DNA from: Tenebrio molitor
Lineage: Eukaryota; Arthropoda; Insecta; Coleoptera; Tenebrionidae
DNA length: 64,000 nt
Direction of reading: 5' to 3'
Assembly: GCF_963966145.1 (NCBI RefSeq)
Contig: NC_091053.1
Coordinates: 11,284,001-11,348,000, forward strand
Shown here in pieces: positions 30,777-41,854 of this stretch. Made by a program: the position numbers and the translations under genes. A model generated the notes under the pieces. That model was given only the letters and a program-made list of their open reading frames with translations. It ran no database searches and was not told where the DNA came from. How positions within the stretch are numbered: position 1 is the stretch's first letter; each line of letters opens with the position of its first letter.

Positions 30777-32379
30777 TTTGTGTGCAACCGTACGCGAAAT
30801 GAGCACTTCGCGTGCCTAGAGCAGGCCGCGAAATTGAATTTCGCAGCCGTTGCCTTGACGACGGCCGTAAAAGTAAAAGTCATTTCAATATTTATTTATT
30901 ATCACAATTACAACATATCTATCTCTATATTTGCGGTGTGATCTTACAAAATCTGGATTGGGTACAATTAAAGTTTGATTTATGCCAGTTTTTGTGTCAG
31001 GAACGGCCGCTATTAGTACAGAATTTTCATCCGGTTTGAAGTTCCCGCCAATTTCAAATGGAGTGGTCGCCTGATGATTCGATGATTGACGTATTGACGA
31101 GTCGGTAAAAAAGATCGATCTAGAACAGACACGTATGAATTAGGTTAATTTTCCACCGGTCAAAAAGGGAAATATCTAGTAACTAGTAAGTAGTAACATA
31201 TCCTGAATCATGAATGGCATCAACAGACATTTTGGTTTATTTGTCTCTTCGCACGGCATCTGATATTTCCACGATTAAAATAACCTAAAACTTATAACAG
31301 AATTTAACGTTTACCTGTCACAATAAATAAATTCCAGTAAATAGGTAAGCCAATGCAACATTATCCGACAGGGTTTTCACATTCTTCTTGTTACATCAGT
31401 CTCAAAGTCACTGTAACATTTTTTATATTGCTGTTTCGATTTTTCAGGTTTCAAATGCGACACTGCACAATTTATAATCTTTTTTTAACTCTGGATGAGT
31501 ACACGGAACAAGAGCTGCATATTTGCGGTATAATCTTACAAATTCTGGATTGGTGACAGTAAAAGTTCGTTTTATGTCAGTTTTTGTGTCAGGAACGGCC
31601 ACTATTAATACAGAATGTTCATCCTGGATGTCATCGATAGACATTTTGGTTAGTTCGTCATCGTCTCTTCGCATGGCTCCTAATATTCCCATGATTAAAA
31701 TGACCTAAAAAAAGGGCAGATTATACAGCAAATTGATCTGGTCTCGTGTCAATACCTTACACTTTTTCACCTGATAACCAACTGATTTTTTTTCAAAAAA
31801 GGTACCAATTTCAGAAACTTCGTAACACCAATGCCATCCCGTATGTTCAGCGTGAGCTTCAACATTGAATATGTACTCCATAAAGTTGAACTTTTCACAG
31901 TTTTTGATTTTTCCATTAAATAAGCCAAAACAACATTCTCCGACACCGTTTTCACATTATTTTTATTACACCGCTCTTTAAAGTAATTGTAACACTTATC
32001 GTACTGCCGTTTGGACTTTTCTGGTATTAAATTGGACACTGCACAATCTGGGGAAGTAGACGGAACAAAAACGTTGTAATTTTTTTGCGACATTTTTCCA
32101 ATTTTTCTCAAAATGAATTGTTTTATTTATGTCGTTTCCATAGCGACATGGCGACATGTAGGCCGACTTTATTTTTATTGACAGTGAAGGAAATTTTACT
32201 TGTTCATTTTATAATTACAAATTTTCGGGTTGCACACAAAATGTTGTGTACACCTCGGCTACGAAATCCTTTGACGACCTCGAGATTGTCTTGTCTCGGC
32301 CGCAAAGCGGCCTTGACGACAATTTTTCTCTCGGTTCGTCAAAGTAGGATTTCGCAGCCTTGCTATACAAATAACTATT
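30777..32379 (-). mobile_element. Crypton-derived unit, copy 2 (uninterrupted)
   Basis: A 1603-bp unit with ends AATAGTTATTTGTATAGCAA and GTACGGTTGCACACAAA, no TIRs, and near-identical to copies 1 and 3. It holds the SAM-like exon (32111-31767), a box-1 fragment (31692-31444), a decayed second N-terminal stretch, and a second box-1-like stretch near 31050-30930 (reading VPDTKTGINQTLTVPNPDF). It thus contains a tandem internal duplication of recombinase parts. It interrupts the retroelement at 29537-32560. Confidence 0.85.
31444..32111 (-). pseudogene. Chimeric Crypton recombinase fragments (copy 2)
   Basis: Exon-1-like frame 32111-31767 (KSKRQYDKCYNYFKERCNKN, SSTLWSTYSMLKLT) is followed by the box-1 frame 31692-31444 (MGILGAMRRDDDELTKMSID, VPDTKTDIKRTFTV). 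The two frames are separated by about 75 bp, where an intron acceptor-like stretch lies. Box 2, HGGW and the catalytic Tyr are absent. Nearly identical pieces occur at 24732-25076 plus 20138-20386, and at 46398-46778 plus 46830-47060. Confidence 0.75.
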
Positions 32380-32620
32380 TCGACAGTGTTTTTGAAGCCT
32401 TGGTCAAAGATTGGAGAGCCTAAAAGAGATAAACTTCCTCGGTCACAAATTTTAATACCTGGTGCTAAATTTTGAAATTCCTTTATGACTTTTAAATCTG
32501 TGTCTCCAGAACAGCTAAAGATCTCGCATTTGTTAAAGTAATTACATTTTCACAAGTTTCTTTATTCTTTTTTAATCAAAATTACAAACGTCTGAATTGA
32601 AATAACCGGAAATAACATTG

Positions 32621-33839
32621 TTAATAAAAATTAAATGTGCACTTTTTAAACACTTTTCCACCACATTTGACAGTATTCTCGTTAGCGACATCTTTGCTTT
32701 TGATGAAGTTAACGACATCCTCACTTTTGATGAGGTTAGCGCCACTGCAACCAGGTAATTCGTTTGAAAATCCTTGACAATTCTTTGTGCTGCTTGTTCC
32801 CATCAAAATTCTGTTACAAATTTCCTTCTTATTTTCAACTGATTCATCAATGTAGCCTTCTACAACCGAATTCGATTTCCAGCCACCATGTCTCTTCATC
32901 ATAAGCGTGTTAGCTCCACTGTTCGCCAAAAGAGTAGCACTTGATCTCCTAAAGCAATGACCAGTGTAAGATTCAGGTAATGGCAGCTTTAAAAATTCCG
33001 CTATCATTCATCTTGTAAAATGTGTTAATTCCCACCACTTGCTTTGTACATTTTTCATTGCGATAACCCAAAAAGAAACTCTTGGTTGGTGTATTTGCAG
33101 GTCTTAAATCACTATATTTTTTGTATAAAGCCAACTTGCTAACTCCTATTTTCGTATTATCCACAATAGTAAACATACGCTTCTTATTCGTTTTTGTTTC
33201 GGGAACTTGTATTATCAGAATATTATCTCGATCTTCGATATCGTCAATTTTCATTTTGTGTAATTCATCCATTCTGCATCCTCCGCCGATTCCCATGACC
33301 AAGGCAACCTTTAGATAATTTACTTAATATTGAGTGAAACTACCATAATAAAAACACTTACCTTTATCAACAAGTAAATCTTATCAGGTGCATCCTCCAA
33401 AAATTTGTTAAAATGTTCCCTCTCTAACACATTTGATTTAATCGGTGTGTAGGTTGAGTATTCTCGCTTAAGGAAAGTCTTCAGACTCAAAAATCTAAAA
33501 AAATAAACGTTTTAATTATAATATTCAAAATAATCATTCTTCTTACTTTGATATGTCTACTTGTTCCTTGATCAGTAAGGTACTCTTCAACTTTGAATAA
33601 CAACTCCACAATGTTGAAGCCTTATACTTTTTTACCTTTTCTGCGAAGTACGATAGCAGGACTTCTTCTGATACACCTTTTATGTTTCTGCTTTTCCTCC
33701 AGGCACAGAAAATATTGTATTCTTTTTCATACAACGATACAGATTTTCGCGGCAATAAATTTTCAATAACAGATCTGGCTTCTTTAATAATATCTTCAGG
33801 AACATACAATTCATCTTCATTAAGGAAAGATTGGGCCAT
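32621..33839 (-). pseudogene. Crypton-like tyrosine recombinase, spliced, one frameshift
   Basis: Exon 1 (33839-33547) encodes the SAM-like core-binding domain (SVSLYEKEYNIFCAWRKSRN). Exon 2 (33494-33362) continues FLSLKTFLKREYSTYTPIKS. Exon 3 starts at 33308. Splice sites are GT/AG (GTAAGA and GTAAGT donors, TTTTTTAG and ATCTAAAG acceptors) and the joins keep frame. Exon 3 has box 1 with catalytic Arg (GIGGGCRMDELHKMKID), a beta-hairpin Lys (KTNKKRMFTI), box 2 H-x-x-R (TGHCFRRSSATLLANSG), HGGW, and Tyr in VVEGYIDES. A single indel near 33008 separates box 1 from box 2. A recombinase of about 370 residues that excises and integrates a DNA element is implied. The frameshift could be a real lesion or a sequence error. 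The gene lies just upstream of the retroelement fragment at 32560. Confidence 0.88.
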
Positions 33840-34089
33840 TATTTCCTCAAAAATGAAACACTTTCACGACGCTTTCACGAAACTGCTTTTAACTTTGTTG
33901 ATAAACAAATTATCTCGGTAACCGACTCCCATGCCAACAGCCCCCGCTTTGAGTTTCTAATGTTTAACATCCATTGTTGTTTTTCTGTTTTTGACGTTTT
34001 TTTGATTGTTGAATTTTTTTGACGTTTATAATTGTCATAATCAAAATAATTCAGTAATTCAATCGAAGTAATGGAGGATGGAATAAAAT
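33840..34089. other. Upstream region of recombinase gene
   Basis: About 250 bp of sequence 5' of the recombinase start. No TATA box or TIR was recognised. Confidence 0.4.
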
Positions 34090-34099
34090 TTTGTATTGT

Positions 34100-34210
34100 A
34101 CACGACGATAAAATTCACCATTATCTTCTCGAGCGTATTAGCCTCTCGGCTTACGCCTCGAGGCTTAAACCGCTCTCGAAGATAAAATAAAATTTTATCG
34201 TCTTGTATAA
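34100..34210. repeat. Foldback element
   Basis: TACACGACGATAAAATT and inverted AATTTTATCGTCTTGTA enclose an inner inverted pair, CTTCTCGAGCG / CGCTCTCGAAG. Confidence 0.65.
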
Positions 34211-34814
34211 TAAATAACTAGAAAACCCCTCAATACTCGCGAAAAAAATTTTCACTGGTTTATTTTGGTGTGCCACTCTTTCTAATATTAAATTTAACTG
34301 GAAAATTGCATTTTTGTAGACTGTTTTAATTTTGGCTAGTACTCCATTAGTTTGACTACTCATGATGACAGCAGGTATTATTATTTTGTGAATTTCGAAA
34401 TTTAATTGTATTTGTATACCCTTGAATAAATTTTGCTTAGAAATTTTCAGGTTAGGTTGATTTCAATTAAGGTTTTATGTGACGGAAATGGTAACATCAT
34501 TGCCAACTTGAATGTATGAATACCTCTGAAATTCGAACTTGAATATTTATAAAAACAAATGTGCAAGGTTTATTGATCCTATATGTATAATATAGGTACT
34601 AAGGAAAACTGTATATTTAGTATATTATAAAACTATATAGATCCATCTATTCACAGACCCAACAGGATTTTTTAATGAAATTAAATTAGACAACATTGTT
34701 CAAATTTGAATGTTGAAAGTCACGTCATATTTCTGACAGGAAAAAAAAATATAAAATTGAGTCAGTTTATCTAACATGATAAAAATAAACCACATTCATC
34801 GTGAATAGACTAGG

Positions 34815-35027
34815 TACAATCGATGGACAAATAAAACTGGGACAAAAATGACAATCACATAAGTCAAAATTTACAAATTTGCATGGTTTAATTACGGCTT
34901 TATCACAAATAGGTTAACTTTGGTATGACATATTACATAGACACTGACAAATATATTGACAATTCAATGGTCTGATTTACATAGATTAAATTTTAAGTGT
35001 CCCAGTTTTATTTGTCCACCGACCGTA
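34815..35027. repeat. MITE with ~28-bp TIRs
   Basis: GGACAAATAAAACTGGGACA at the left is inverted at the right (TGTCCCAGTTTTATTTGTCC), with TA-containing ends. It resembles the MITE at 56809-56975. Confidence 0.85.
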
Positions 35028-35169
35028 CATAAATATAACTATAATTTTTTTCTACAAGCGTCAAAAAATTATAATAACCAAAAAATTAATTTGTATCTCG
35101 TAATTTCATATTACGTTCGTGCCTACTGTCGACCAATTCGGGGCCGTAATGCTTATAATAATAGTATAT

Positions 35170-35289
35170 TTCAAACCAAGGTAAGAAAGTGGTTTCTTGC
35201 AGACCGCAGGCAAATATTATAAACCGAGTCGTAGACGAGGTTTGTAAGTGCCTAAGGTCTGCAAGGACACTTTCTTAACAAGGTTTGAA
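35170..35289. repeat. Foldback element
   Basis: TTCAAACC, AAGAAAGTG and TTGCAGACC are mirrored by GGTCTGCAA, CACTTTCTT and GGTTTGAA on the right. Arms are about 45 bp, with an inner ACCGAGTCGTAGACGAGGT hairpin. Confidence 0.75.
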
Positions 35290-35668
35290 TACAATTTTTT
35301 TCCCTACCGGCACAACTTTGTTGAAAAAAGTCAAAAAAGATGGTTATATTCGTGATTAAAACGAAAATTTTGAGAATTGAATAGTAGGCTGTGTTATTTG
35401 TTTAATTAACTTGTCATCGCATTTGAAGATTTGAGGTTTGTTCGAAAATTTGATATAAACAGGGTAAAGTAATCTACCTACCTAGCTTATCTGTTTATTT
35501 TCCAGATTATATGATTGACCTACCAACTTACTTCATTGAATTGGCTTTCATTTATCAATAACTTATTTCACTTTTGACACTTTTGACATTTGTATTTTGG
35601 TACAGTGTTACCATAAACATTTCATGATTAACTTTCTTACCTTAGCGAGAAAGTTGAATTTTCTCACC

Positions 35669-38024
35669 TCAAATGAGGTATCCACACCCTACATTTCTAA
35701 CCGGTAGGGAGAAAAAATCTTTTAATTTTGGAAGGATATTTTTCATAAATTGATCATCTGCCACTATTGTTTCAACATTGATTCCTTTTGGAGTCCAAAC
35801 TATAAAATCGCAGTATTTGCGTTTGGTCACAAATAATTGTCCTTGAATTTGAAAAAAATAATTATGTTTTTTGTTGAGTTTCAGTTTTCCGTCATGATCT
35901 AAACTGCAATAAAATGTTTTAATATTTTTTGGTATATCCAGTGGGTGTAAGTATCTTGCAGAATAAGGACACTTTATTTCAATTATTTTATTTTCGCCCA
36001 CCAAGCCATCAGGTGACGCACCAAGAAAACCCCAGTCTTTTTTAGTACAAACAAAAAAACCACATTCGTCGACTGTGCTGCCACTGAAAGTGGCGTATTC
36101 ATTTCTAGCAACAGCCTCATTTAATTTCCCATAATCTAAACTTGGTCCTCTCGGTACTGAATATAAAATACTAAAAACCAAGTTACCAAAATTTTTTTTT
36201 CGTTTGCAAATGTCACCAAACTTAGAAGATGTTAAACGAAATTTTCTTTCTGCGAACCAATCGTCGCATTTACTTTGATCTTTAGTTTTTTTTGTATAAT
36301 TTCCTGCTCATCCAAAGACACATTTAAAAGTTTTATTTGTTTATTAATTAAAAAATTGACTTCGCTTTCCTGCATATCAGGTTTGGCACAAGATAAACCG
36401 TAATGCGAATCGTTGCCTTGATTTTCTTTTGAGGTATTTCTTTCGAAACAAAAGGGCGGAGGCAATGCTTTTCCTAGACGATTTATATTTCGCAAAGTGC
36501 GATTTTTTACTAGCCTTTTTAGTCGTTTGCCAGGTGTTTTTTGTCTACAGACTTTTAAAAACCACTCGGGTCCAAACTGATAGGCTAATCCGGCCCCTTG
36601 ACATCTTATGCTAAAACCATTCCTTCTTCCGTAAAAAGTTGCTTTGGCCCCATTAAATTTAGCAACCTGATGCATGAACATCTCTGCCCTATTACTTGTT
36701 GCATTAAGAATTAAACTTTCACATTTTGCAGTGACTCCACCAATTATTTGTGACAAACGAATTTTTACTTGTGTAGAACAATTTTTATAACATGCGCTTA
36801 TACCGACTGTTCCTACTTTTAAGCAATAAAATTTGTTACACCGAGAGTGGTCACCAAAAGCATGATTCGTAACATTTAGGATGTCGTTTTTTAAAATCGT
36901 TGGAGAAGAATCGTTTTGACTGGCGTGCCAAGATATAACTTTCCTAACAGTTTTCCCAATTAGACCAATTTTGGCACTAGTTAACAGTGATTTATTAGCA
37001 TTCGATTCTTTTGCCAAATTAAATAAGTGTTTTGTTAAATTTTTAGTTACATGATTCGCACACTCAATTTTTTTTATTGATCGGGAATATGGAACACTTT
37101 CCAAAATTTTGCTGTGTACGCTGGAATCGCCATCACCAACAAAGGAAATATACCGCAGATTGTGCATTGCCTCACTACAAGAAAATCCTTCCTGCAAAAT
37201 GTCTGCTTCCATGCCAGTCGAAGCCCCTTCCCAATTTTTAAAACAAACGTGCGTAGGAATAGTAGTTCCCTTACGCATCGCCATAGCACATATTGAACAA
37301 TATTTATTACGCACACCCATAAACAAATTTTTTTTTGTATGTACCCCAATAATTATGGCTACCCCAGATTTTGCAGTATAGCGAAATAATTGACGTTATC
37401 ATCACTCTTATTTGAATTGTCATTACTGGTAGGATTGGTTTCAAATGATGTGCTAAATCCACATTCCTTACACGAAAAAAATAATTTAGAATTTAAACCT
37501 ATCGTTTGTTCTTTTTCAAAAGACAAGTAGCCAGTTTTACTTATACGGCACATATGATTTTCAAGCCTGCGGATGTTGGTGATAATATGCTGTATGTTAA
37601 CTAAGCGCCGTCCAGTAATTTTTTCTATGCAAGGATCGTATTCTCCGGCAAGTCTTACCTTTTCAACATTTAAAGGCGGTAGATCATCGTAAGTCACTTC
37701 CGAGGTCACATCCACAAAATCCGTTGACATTGCAACTTCGGCCTTTGACGAATTCGTAGTGGTGACGCAGGGTGGAACCAAATGGTTTTTTTTATCCAAA
37801 GTAGTTGGGATACTAAAAACAAATAAATATAAGAGACGCTGTGACATTTAAACAACAAATCAAAATACGTATGTACTGATAAAATTTGTGAAAATCATTT
37901 TTTATGTACTCTTATTTTCAGCAAATAAATAAATGTCACATAATTTAGGAAACAATAAAATAGTTACTTACCTTTCTCGCTTGAAATGGAGGCCACGTTT
38001 AGATTTTTTTTTAAATCGAGTCAT
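35669..38024 (-). pseudogene. Mutator-like transposase fused to YqaJ-type nuclease
   Basis: Exon 1 (38024-37972) reads MTRFKKKSKRGLHFKRE, with a GTAAGT donor. An acceptor at 37813 leads in frame into exon 2 (from 37812). The next part has a Cys pair domain (FFSCKECGFSTSF), then MGVRNKYCSICAMAMRKG, FKNWEGASTGMEADI, ISFVGDGDSSVHSKI and KIECANHVTKNLTKHLF, the core of an animal Mutator-like transposase. The C-terminus (36181-35669) carries a YqaJ/alkaline-exonuclease-like fold: YGKLNEAVARNEY, LGASPDGLV, and the IEIKCP catalytic motif. About 100 residues that should contain the first catalytic Asp appear to be missing near 37350. Frameshifts lie near 37350 and 36290. It is otherwise well preserved. 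Confidence 0.8.
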
Positions 38025-38128
38025 ATTGAAAAAAACCACAATCACAAAAGTACAAAATAAAGCTCAAAAGTTCGACGACAAAGTCTCAACGAACAGTAAA
38101 TATCTAAATTTCTATTTAGTGTCTTATA

Positions 38129-39538
38129 CAGAGTGATCAACAAGAATCCAAATCAGAGCAAGCGTTGCAAATTATCGGTCACGTCGTAGCAAAATCATAT
38201 GCACATAAGCGGTCGAAACAAGGGCGTAGACAATTTATGGTCTCAAACGCTACTTAATAAAAATGATACTTTATGAATTTTAGACGTTGGAATTATAATT
38301 GTGCATTTTATTATTATTATAAGATAAGGGAAACAATTTATAAGATTAACAAGAGCAACATTTTACATTTGTAACAGTAAGTAAATTATCATCTTTATTG
38401 CCAAACGCGACGCTACTGGTACGAAGATGCTTCGTTGAAATGCCACATTGCAAAATTCAAGGTTGTTGTTGTTGACAATTTAAGTGATTTAACCTTGAAA
38501 ACAAATCTTCGATTTCGGCAAAGTTTACAGACGTTTATTGAAGTTGTAAGCAATAATTATCCCAGAATAAGTTGTAAAATGGGTTTTACCATTAAAGAGA
38601 AGGCATTTTTATTAGATTATTTTCGAAAGAGGGTGAAACGAAAATGAAGACTGGCCTTACTTTGTTCCCCCTTACACCGAAGAATTTTAAGGCAGATGTC
38701 CGAACCTGATGGTATTGGTTATCAACAAGTTTTTCAATGTCTTAAAATTATAGTGCCTAATTTTAGCAAATCATAACCCATCATTAAGAAGAAGTCAGGT
38801 CAGTCCTTAGTTCAAATTTTAGAAATGGTGCAAAATGTTCAACAACTTATCAAGGAACATCCCTCAACTTCCATAAGGCGTTTAAGACAACAAGTTAAAT
38901 TGTGTTATGGCACTTATCAGAAATTTTTTAAGAAGGATATTAATTTGTTTCCCTTTGTGTGTTGCAAGAAATAAAACCCACACATTACCCTAAACAAATT
39001 GACAGCTTCTTAAGGGTTTTTGAAATTATGAGAGGTGAGTTTGATTCTGTCTGGACCACAATGGAGAACATTTTGAGCAGTTTTTGTGAAAACTTATTTT
39101 TTGACCTTGGAATAATTTAAATGTTTTAAACACTGCTAGAAAAGATACGAGTAAGTTCTCAATTACCCAAAATTTAGAGAATAATAACTTTTACATTTTT
39201 CTTACAGAAAACAACAAAACAAAGAATTGTGAAAAATAATTATTTTTAAAATTTTGTAACTCAAGATTGTGCCTTATGAAGGAATTTTGTGTAACTGTGT
39301 GTTTTTTCTTTAATCAATAATAAATAATAATTAATTATAACTGGCTTTTAAATCTATTATTCATGAATTACAAAAAATTTATAAAGGCTGTTAATGATAG
39401 ATTTTTGAGAGGTAGGCAACCAACAAAACGAGTGTCCACAGCAAGTAAATAAAAGCGGCTGATCCATGATAGAAATACGTTTCGATAAAACAAAAGATGA
39501 GGTAGCACTCTTGATTTGGTTTCTTGTTGATCACTCTG
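38129..39538 (+). mobile_element. Mariner/Tc1-like element, decayed
   Basis: CAGAGTGATCAACAAGAATC at 38129 is repeated inverted up to 39538, and both ends are flanked by TA. It contains a degenerate transposase N-terminal half on the plus strand. A related but different pair of ends bounds 40557-41699. Confidence 0.85.
38435..39115 (+). pseudogene. Mariner/Tc1-like transposase, N-terminal relic
   Basis: Short frames in order read MGFTIKEKAFLLDYFRKRVK (first helix-turn-helix), VQILEMVQNVQQLIKEHPS then TSIRRLRQQVKLCYGTYQKF (second helix-turn-helix with linker), and a VFEIMRGEFD-like piece. Many stops and shifts intervene. The DDE/DDD catalytic core is not recognisable, so this copy has been inactive for a long time. 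Confidence 0.65.
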
Positions 39539-39763
39539 TATATTTTATTATTCTAGCCCCCTACCCCCAAAAATCGCGTCAGTTCACTTTGGGTGGGCCG
39601 TCTTTCAGACAGACAGATAGAGCCGTCTCCATCTGGGAAAATCCTACAATTATGTCGTTGTCTACGGTGACCAGACTTCAAAGGGCCACAGAGCAATAAA
39701 TACCCAGTCAGTGTATTTTGGGAAAAACAAAAACAAAAAATTAATCTCTTTCTGGCATATACA

Positions 39764-40233
39764 TATAGTCCATTCAAAAATCAAAAAAGCACCACCTGTT
39801 GCTTTAGGTTCGTAAAATTTAAAAACCCTAGGTAGTTATTTTTTCTTACTATGTTTGTAACTACGGTGCGATCTCGGGTGCGATCAATTAAAAAATAAAT
39901 CGAGTCGGCTCCAAAGCAAACTCGATTTATTTTTTAAATGATCGCTCGGTATAAATTATGACATTTATTTGATTCAAAATAAAATCCAATAGCTTTGAAT
40001 TTCGTTGAAATTGTTTTATTATTGCTCAGCACGTTTCATTTATTTATTAATTCTTATTATTTTTACTTGCCCAGAATAGAATTCACACGAACCCCCGATA
40101 AATTTGAGTAATTTGACGCTTAATAAATACTTAACTTCAAAATTACTCAATTTTACACTAGACAGCGTTGCCGATAGTAATTATCGAGGAAAATGCGACG
40201 TTGGTGGTTTTTTGATTTTTTAATGGACTTTAA
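39764..40233. repeat. MITE with ~30-bp TIRs
   Basis: AGTCCATTCAAAAATCAAAA at the left matches the inverted TTTTGATTTTTTAATGGACT at the right (continuing GCACCAC / GTGGTGG). A nested hairpin, AAAAAATAAATCGAGT / ACTCGATTTATTTTTT, lies at 39889-39946. Confidence 0.8.
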
Positions 40234-40556
40234 TTGCATAAATTTACATAATATATCGTTTATGGACTTTAGTTAACGGCAACTTTAATAACGGTGTCGT
40301 CATACGGCCCAATGTCGTCAGTAAAATGATGCACATTTAATATTCAAACAGTTATTGAATGCGTTGAAGAAATTACTAAAGAATTAAAAGATTTTAGATC
40401 AGATGAAAATTTTGAAAGTGTAATTAATTCCGCAAAGGAAATGGCAAGACATATTAGATGTATATCCAGTTGTTACAGAAATTCGAAAAAAAAAAATGTT
40501 TGATTATGAGGCGAATGATGAACCAATCAATAACCCTAAAGATAATTTTAAAATTA

Positions 40557-41699
40557 CGACGTGATCAAGAATGACGGAATCTGAATCTGTTGGTATATTA
40601 TAACAATGAAATTTGGCAAGTTTGAAATTTACCATCAAAGATTCATTTTTAATTGCCTAAAGACGGCCGGCAGGCGTGTGCAAAGTGTGCGACCGCACAC
40701 GGTCCCGCGGCTTGAGGGTCCCGCCCCTTAGAGGACTCCGCACTAATAATTCCAACAGAATTAAACAAACGATGTTTTTATATTTAAATTACAAAAAAAG
40801 AAAGACATTTTATGAGCGCCTATTGTCGGTTTAGGGATGCCATAAGAAACAGGGTGCTCGCATTGCTTGAAAAAAAATGAAGCACTAAATTAATCATATA
40901 ATTTTGTTTGGAATCGCCGGGTCCTTTAGAGAACACCGACGAAGACCTCCCGCCACCGGTCAGCTAGGCTAAACACTTGTGGACTTGTGCTTCTACTATC
41001 ATGAATTAGGGGGTATATTTATGGTCATGGGCGTTTCCACTTTCTCTTTTCAGAGTAAAATTTGGAAACATGTGTTTTTAAAAGGTTTGAAAATATAAGA
41101 GGTAAAAGCTAAAAGAGTATAGTTCTCCCAGAGCTGCAGCGGTTTTATGGCAGGGCAATAGTAATTATTACGCCTGTTGAGATGCCGATACGCGACATAA
41201 ACAGACCCCTGTCAATCATCATTTTCGTTCTATACCTGTCAGTTTACAGGGTAGTACTTGGACGAATTTACGATTAGGGGTTGTACTTGCGGTTTAAACC
41301 TATTGTCGGTGTTGTTAACGTTTATACAATGGTACCCTGCCATAAAACCGCTGCAGCTCTGGGAGAACTATAGCCGAATAGAATAATAGAACTTTGAACG
41401 GATCTTCGTTCGGGAATCAAAGAACCTAGATTATAGTGATGTTTGTTACGATTTTTTCATTAAAAAGCACGAAATTTTAATTGATACTCGTAGATAGGTA
41501 TAGAGGGCCCCCGCGCACACTTTGCACACGGCCCCGCAAATGTTTACGCTGGCCTTGCATAAACATAACCGACATAACCAAAAACTGTTAATGTCGTGTC
41601 AAGTTAAAACATCCGGTCAGTGCCAATTATGAGACAAAGAACACCGATGTTTTTCAATTGTTTAATTGCCAACAGACTCAGTCATTGTTGATCACGCTG
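40557..41699. mobile_element. TIR element inserted in hAT relic
   Basis: The left end CGACGTGATCAAGAATGACG and the right end, which reads inward CAGCGTGATCAACAATGACT, are inverted. They are flanked by TA and sit exactly between two consecutive hAT pieces. Inside is a GC-rich pair (AAAGTGTGCG with flanks, 40672 and 41515) and a small MITE (41118-41372). No transposase was seen. Confidence 0.75.
41118..41372. repeat. MITE with ~38-bp TIRs
   Basis: AGTTCTCCCAGAGCTGCAGC and GGTTTTATGGCAGGG at the left are inverted at the right, with TAT flanks on both sides. No coding content. Confidence 0.9.
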
Positions 41700-41854
41700 T
41701 ATTTTAGACACTACTCTCTCAGGAAAGTAACGTAAATCATTGTAAAGATTTACATTTAAAATTGAATAATGATAAAGATTCAAATGATCGTGATATCGAT
41801 GGCATTGACCTGTTCGAGGAACTCAAAACTTACGATTAAGTATATTATCACAAG

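Larger units (their letters stand above)
29537..32560 (-). pseudogene. R2-type retroelement RT/endonuclease, split by Crypton unit
   Basis: The 5' part (32560-32380) encodes KCEIFSCSGDTDLKVIKEFQ and GSLSLLGSPIFDQGF, the end of the palm and thumb of a reverse transcriptase. The 3' part (30776-29537) continues ENLLNKAEFLSRHVAYTLIK, FGGLGIRRISDICLPAFLSS and a Cys/His region (LGCNLCTPHICKC, GIHGLSC). It ends with a restriction-like nuclease with KRPDGMTLVPWNKGQPLVWD (PD...D). The FADD/YADD catalytic box is absent, since the 5' part starts downstream of it. The 1.6-kb Crypton-derived unit separates the two parts. The right-hand frame reads through into the unit, giving a 448-codon chimeric frame. 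A 3' fragment of the same family is at 3257-3634. Confidence 0.8.
40339..41839 (+). pseudogene. hAT transposase (ZMYM1/DUF4371-like) relic
   Basis: The first piece (40339-40556) reads KELKDFRSDENFESVINSAK, then after a shift KKMFDYEANDEPINNPKDNF, the conserved FDYEA-D-P block of zinc-finger-MYM-type hAT proteins. The second piece (41720-41839) reads VNHCKDLHLKLNNDKDSN then DIDGIDLFEELKT, which follows in that family. A TIR-bounded element (40557-41699) separates the two. Only this central portion is recognisable. Confidence 0.7.

Noticed and set aside
29537..33839. DIRS-type element (tyrosine recombinase plus RT)
   Set aside because: The RT has a C-terminal restriction-like nuclease and Cys/His region as in R2-type elements, not a DIRS RT-RNase H-methyltransferase order.
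34956..35222. 88-codon plus-strand frame
   Set aside because: Overlaps a MITE end and a foldback, so the frame is composed of repeat sequence.
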